From NCBI RefSeq assembly GCF_008831285.2, contig NC_045144.1, positions 13,567,858-13,631,857 on the forward strand: DNA of 64,000 nt, in the 5' to 3' direction. The position numbers and the translations under genes were made by a program. This DNA comes from Nymphaea colorata. Lineage: Eukaryota; Streptophyta; Magnoliopsida; Nymphaeales; Nymphaeaceae. The notes under the pieces were generated by a model. The model saw only the letters and a program-made list of their open reading frames with translations, did no database searches and had not been told where the DNA came from. Below are positions 60,809-64,000 of this stretch, in pieces (the stretch's first letter is position 1; each line of letters begins with the position of its first letter).

Positions 60809-61608
60809 CTGCCATGTTTGGGGTTGCAAAGCAATTATGAAATATGACAAGTACCACAGGGTGGTGAGTGCTAGAAATACTTTAATGGACTTCATTTCTG
60901 CTATATTAGCAGGAAAAGTTGCAGTATCTTTTCCCTTTAAACTTAAGCATATTGCAGAGTGCAATTATGAGTAAGCCTTTCTCTTAAGGAAGCATAATGG
61001 AACACTCGGTTCGATCGTCCAACCACAAGAGAGAGGTCACACTACTGTTTGTTAGTGATAATTGAAGGCCCATCTTTCAATTTCATGAGCCAGTGACCAG
61101 TGTCACATTTACTTGAAAAAAGACATTTTGCGGTTGGCCCAATTAATGGACTGGCCTGTTCCTTGAGCTAAGCTGAGGTGAGTTCGAGTTCCTTGATTCG
61201 TTTCATCTGAGCTCATGCTAGTTGCTAATGGTGGACTTTGAGCTTGATTTGAGTTTGAGACAAAGCCGTATAAAGGCTGAGCAGTCTCAGTTAGACCCCG
61301 CGTACCCATGTTTGGCATTTATACATTCAACACGAAAACCGCCCTTCAGAAAATCACCTTTACAGGAACGGCTGCTTTGCCAAAAGGTCTTTTTTTTTTT
61401 CTATTAGGAGGCAACATACCTCCATCTGAATCGTGCTTAAATTAATCCGGCTTTGATGTTTTTGTTCACACTCGGCAAAGGGAGAAAAGGGGACCCCGGA
61501 ACCAGTAAATTTGCTTTAAAAGATGTTCTTTTGTCATGCTCTTCATGATTTTGCATATTTCAGATGTGAAAAGAAAATAAAAAATACGATTTTCAAAACT
61601 TATTTTTT

Positions 61609-62034
61609 TACAAGAACGATCTTTTTGTCTAAAAGAAAATCAATTTGATGCGATACCCTAAATATTTTCATTTATAAAACATGCATGTTTGAAGTACATT
61701 ATAAATTCAAGCAGTTATTTGAAAATCTGAAATGTCAAATGGTAATCTAAAAATAGGAATTTTTTTTTTTTACAAGAACGACGCAATACCCTAAATATTT
61801 TCATTTGTAAAACCTTTTTTGGCGAAGTACATTATAAATTCAAGCAGTTATTTGAAAATCTGAAATGTCAAATGGTAATCTAAAAATAGGTAAAAAAAAT
61901 TTTCTACAAGAACGATGCAATACCCTAAATGTTTTCATTTATAAAACCTTTTTCGGTGAAGTACATTATAAATTCAAGCAGTTATTAGAAAATCTGAAAT
62001 GTCAAATGGTAATCTAAAAATAGGTAGCCGCTAT
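61609..62034. repeat. Three tandem copies of a ~134-bp unit in TNL-2 intron 1
   Basis: Copies start tacaagaacga at 61609, 61771 and 61905 and share gtacattataaattcaagca and gaaatgtcaaatggtaatct. The first copy has about 28 extra bases. High similarity suggests a fairly recent expansion. Confidence 0.9.
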
Positions 62035-62176
62035 TTATAAGTTTCCATTCCTATTTATTCAGGATGCATTTGGTAAGTTACAATTGTGATTGGAGAAGTT
62101 AGAATGTTGATGTAAAGCCTAGTTTGATCATGAAAATATAACTTTCCTTCGAGGAGACACGATTTTGTGTGGATGT

Positions 62177-62187
62177 TATATATATAT

Positions 62188-62267
<80 letters not shown>
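62177..62267. repeat. Compound (TA)n(GA)n microsatellite beside a splice donor
   Basis: About 57 bases of TA repeat followed by about 32 bases of GA repeat on the + strand. On the gene's strand this is CT repeat, then TA repeat, starting about 6 bases after the exon 1 donor. Confidence 0.92.
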
Positions 62268-62272
<5 letters not shown>

Positions 62273-62273
62273 C

Positions 62274-62779
62274 CCCTGGGTCTCTGTCTTCAGATCGTAT
62301 CCAGAAACCTCCCCTGCTCTCCTCAGGGCTTGCCTCCATTCCTTCGTCTTCGCCTTCAACTCTTCATCCTCATCGTGCTTCCTGAACGCAGCTTCGAATG
62401 GACCCTTGACATTCCTCACCTCCCGAGGCTCCACGTCGTAGAAGATGGGGAGCACCAACCTCCCGCACGCCACGATCTTGGCGATCTCCACCAGACACCA
62501 TTTTGATTCAGCGTAGCCCTTGGAGAAGATGGGTATGAAGATCTCAGAGCCTTGAATGAATCTGAACAGCTCCTCCACCTTTTTGCCCTTATCCAAGCCC
62601 TGACTGTCTATGAAGACATTTACGCCTCGCTGCTTCAGTGCTTCGTAGAGGTGGCCGGAGAAGCCCTTCCGAGTGTCCTCCCCCCTGAAGCTCAGGAACA
62701 CGTCGAAATCGAACCGGGGACGCTTTGAAGACGACGGATTCAGAGGCTGTGGTTCGTCGGCAGTCTTCCTCTTCGTCAT
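62274..62779 (-). CDS. TNL-2 exon 1, TIR domain
   Basis: ATG at 62779 (MTKRKTADEPQPLNPSSSKR) starts an intact 506-base exon; the frame is open further upstream but has no ATG there. The TIR runs from FDFDVFLSFRGEDTRKGF (residue about 22) through GVNVFIDSQGLDKGKKVEEL, IFIPIFSKGYAESKWCLVEI and LVLPIFYDVEPREV to RRAGEVSGYDLKTETQG. The catalytic glutamate (WCLVE) is present. The donor cagg|gtaccc at 62273 is in phase 2 as in TNL-1. A long (CT)n then (TA)n tract starts a few bases past the donor. Confidence 0.9.
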
Positions 62780-64000
62780 TCTCTCCCCTCGACCGAATTG
62801 CTTCTTTTCAGAAGATTGGTTTTCCTGATATCCAGTGACCAAGCAATTGCCGTCGACTTTCGACTTTCTTGCTCGTCAACACCTTGAAAGATGAAAAACC
62901 ATTAGTTTCTCTTCTCTTCTCCAAATTTATTAGCGGTATCAAAATTCACTGCGGGCTTCGGGCCCTTGATTTTTTGTTATAATTGCACTGACGAATGAGC
63001 AGGCACGATCTAATTGGGAGATGTGAAGCTATAAGGTAGTTGGTGAGAGATTATTTAAATGAAGAACAATCTTGTTGACCTTTTCACATGCATGAACAGG
63101 CAACACATCTGAATTTGATTACCTATTGCATTTAGGAAACTATTCTTTACGCTGTCGGGAAAGTTTTAATAATGCTCTTTGACCTGATCACCTTGATCCA
63201 AAGTCCACTGTTCTGTCTTTGTAGAACTTGAAAATGATGCCTACATTAAGATTTTCTTTTACAGGTTAGTTTTATCAGTTCTATAAGTGAATCATTTTGC
63301 CAATTTGTAAATTTCAAATTCTTTAATTAATCTGCAAATAATTAAATAATTCAGAACTCATTAAGAATATGGGTTGGTACTGTTAAAATGCAAATATATT
63401 CTACCACTAGTAAAAAATAACATTCTGCAAATTGATATCACTAACTGAAATTTGGGTTAATGCTCATCATAAGAGGACTAAGAACCCCTAACTTTAGGCA
63501 AGTTTGAAGTTTATTAGTCGAACCTCTTAAATTTCTGCATATATATGAATATTTGTCCATAATAGTTAGTTTTTCTGAGATCTAAATTACCTAGGCGAAC
63601 TATTTCTGTTTGTTAGTGGAGAAAAGTTATCTAACTGGAGTCCAGAAGCATCGTCGTAGTTGGTTATGGTTTTGTTCATTTATTAGGGGCAAAACTATCA
63701 TTTTTCTGACTCAATAATTAATTCAACAAAAATAGTCTTATGGATGTTTTGGATTAACTCTGAAAACTTCAGTAGGTTGCTACGATATTGGAAAATTCAT
63801 GCATGTTTCATGTCTATCACCAAATCTTTCGGCCCAATTTAAAAATTCCCTTGAAAACAAAAGCTTGTATAGATTTGCCCAAGCTTGACCAGCCTATGTC
63901 ACAACACATATCCGTACTGGAGCAAACACAATAGGTATTGGCAGATTCAATTAGAAGTTATGCAAATTAATTTTAACGCCCAATTCAAACAAAAATTCTA
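62780..64000. other. Upstream region of TNL-2 and AT-rich intergenic DNA
   Basis: The promoter of TNL-2 should lie here, but no clear TATA box or other motif could be assigned. No gene or transposon recognised. Confidence 0.4.

Larger units (their letters stand above)
60809..62273 (-). other. TNL-2 intron 1, with microsatellite and tandem repeats
   Basis: About 1.5 kb. It holds the compound microsatellite (62177-62267), a three-copy tandem repeat (61609-62034) and AT-rich DNA. The acceptor catggcag lies at 60809. Confidence 0.75.
55936..62779 (-). pseudogene. TNL-2: L6-like TIR-NBS-LRR resistance gene, degenerate
   Basis: Exons, high to low: 62779-62274 (TIR), 60808-59703 (NB-ARC), 58715-58374 (LRR start), 58084-56911 (LRR), 56812-56345 (post-LRR domain), and perhaps a short last exon near 56008-55936. 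Introns have GT/AG ends and matching phases (2, 0, 0, 0, 0). Domain order and wording resemble flax L6-type TNLs, intracellular receptors that trigger cell death through TIR NADase activity. Lesions: a frameshift at GLPL (about 60140), TAA at 57502-57500, a frameshift near 57311, TGA at 57188-57186, and a frameshift near 57070. It converges on TNL-1 about 35 kb away. Automated annotation may split it into several models. Confidence 0.87.

Noticed and set aside
62099-62273. Ser-Leu and Ile-Tyr repeat peptide after the TNL-2 TIR
   Set aside because: It is translation of the (CT)n(TA)n microsatellite past the exon 1 donor, not a protein domain.
62780-62842. Upstream extension of TNL-2 exon 1
   Set aside because: The frame is open to 62842 but begins with TTG. 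The first ATG is at 62779, and plant genes start at ATG.
1-64000. CRISPR arrays, bacterial operons, rRNA or tRNA genes
   Set aside because: The repeats found are direct tandem duplications, LTRs or microsatellites without spacer structure. No cloverleaf or rRNA sequence was seen, though a small tRNA could be missed by eye.

Overview
This is plant nuclear DNA: AT-rich and intron-containing, packed with LTR retrotransposons, LINEs and DNA transposons, with two TIR-NBS-LRR (TNL) disease-resistance genes near its ends. TNLs are absent from grasses, so a eudicot, magnoliid or other early-diverging angiosperm is most likely. The TIR wording suggests a water-lily or magnoliid type genome, but that is only a hunch. 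No bacterial gene, CRISPR array or convincing RNA gene was seen.

Layout. 1-1.9 kb: intergenic, with one promoter-like stretch. 1,922-6,644: a decayed Ty1/copia element on the minus strand with both LTRs, primer-binding site (PBS) and polypurine tract (PPT). 7.1-9.2 kb: a minus-strand LINE relic whose middle is replaced by other sequence. 10,383-21,303 (+): TNL-1, with the same exon pattern as TNL-2, a 7.2-kb intron full of repeats, and a second TIR-like domain after the LRR and post-LRR domains. It carries several frameshifts and stops and is a pseudogene, at least beyond the NB-ARC. 22.3-33 kb: three more LINE relics, an orphan PBS, a hAT-like MITE and tandem duplications. 33,753-39,382: a CACTA transposon bounded by 'aat' duplications, with no transposase recognised.

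39.6-54.0 kb is a nest. An old copia element is cut twice. Inside its gag sits a tandem array of a small TRIM-like LTR element (LTR-int-LTR-int-LTR-int-LTR, 40,508-42,288). Inside its integrase sits a 9.1-kb copia element (43,521-52,621) that itself holds about 4 kb of extra non-coding sequence. The broken reading of the host element resumes on the far side of each insertion, and short target-site duplications flank both. The host runs out at about 54.0 kb, against a broken N-terminal fragment of a cytochrome P450 gene.

62,779-56,345 (-): TNL-2, an L6-like TNL in five recognisable exons (TIR, NB-ARC, LRR start, LRR, post-LRR domain). It has a frameshift at the GLPL motif and several LRR lesions.

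The two TNLs converge, about 35 kb apart, and look like remnants of a resistance-gene cluster invaded by transposons. Working function should not be assumed for either. Exon boundaries were inferred by eye from reading frame and GT/AG sites.
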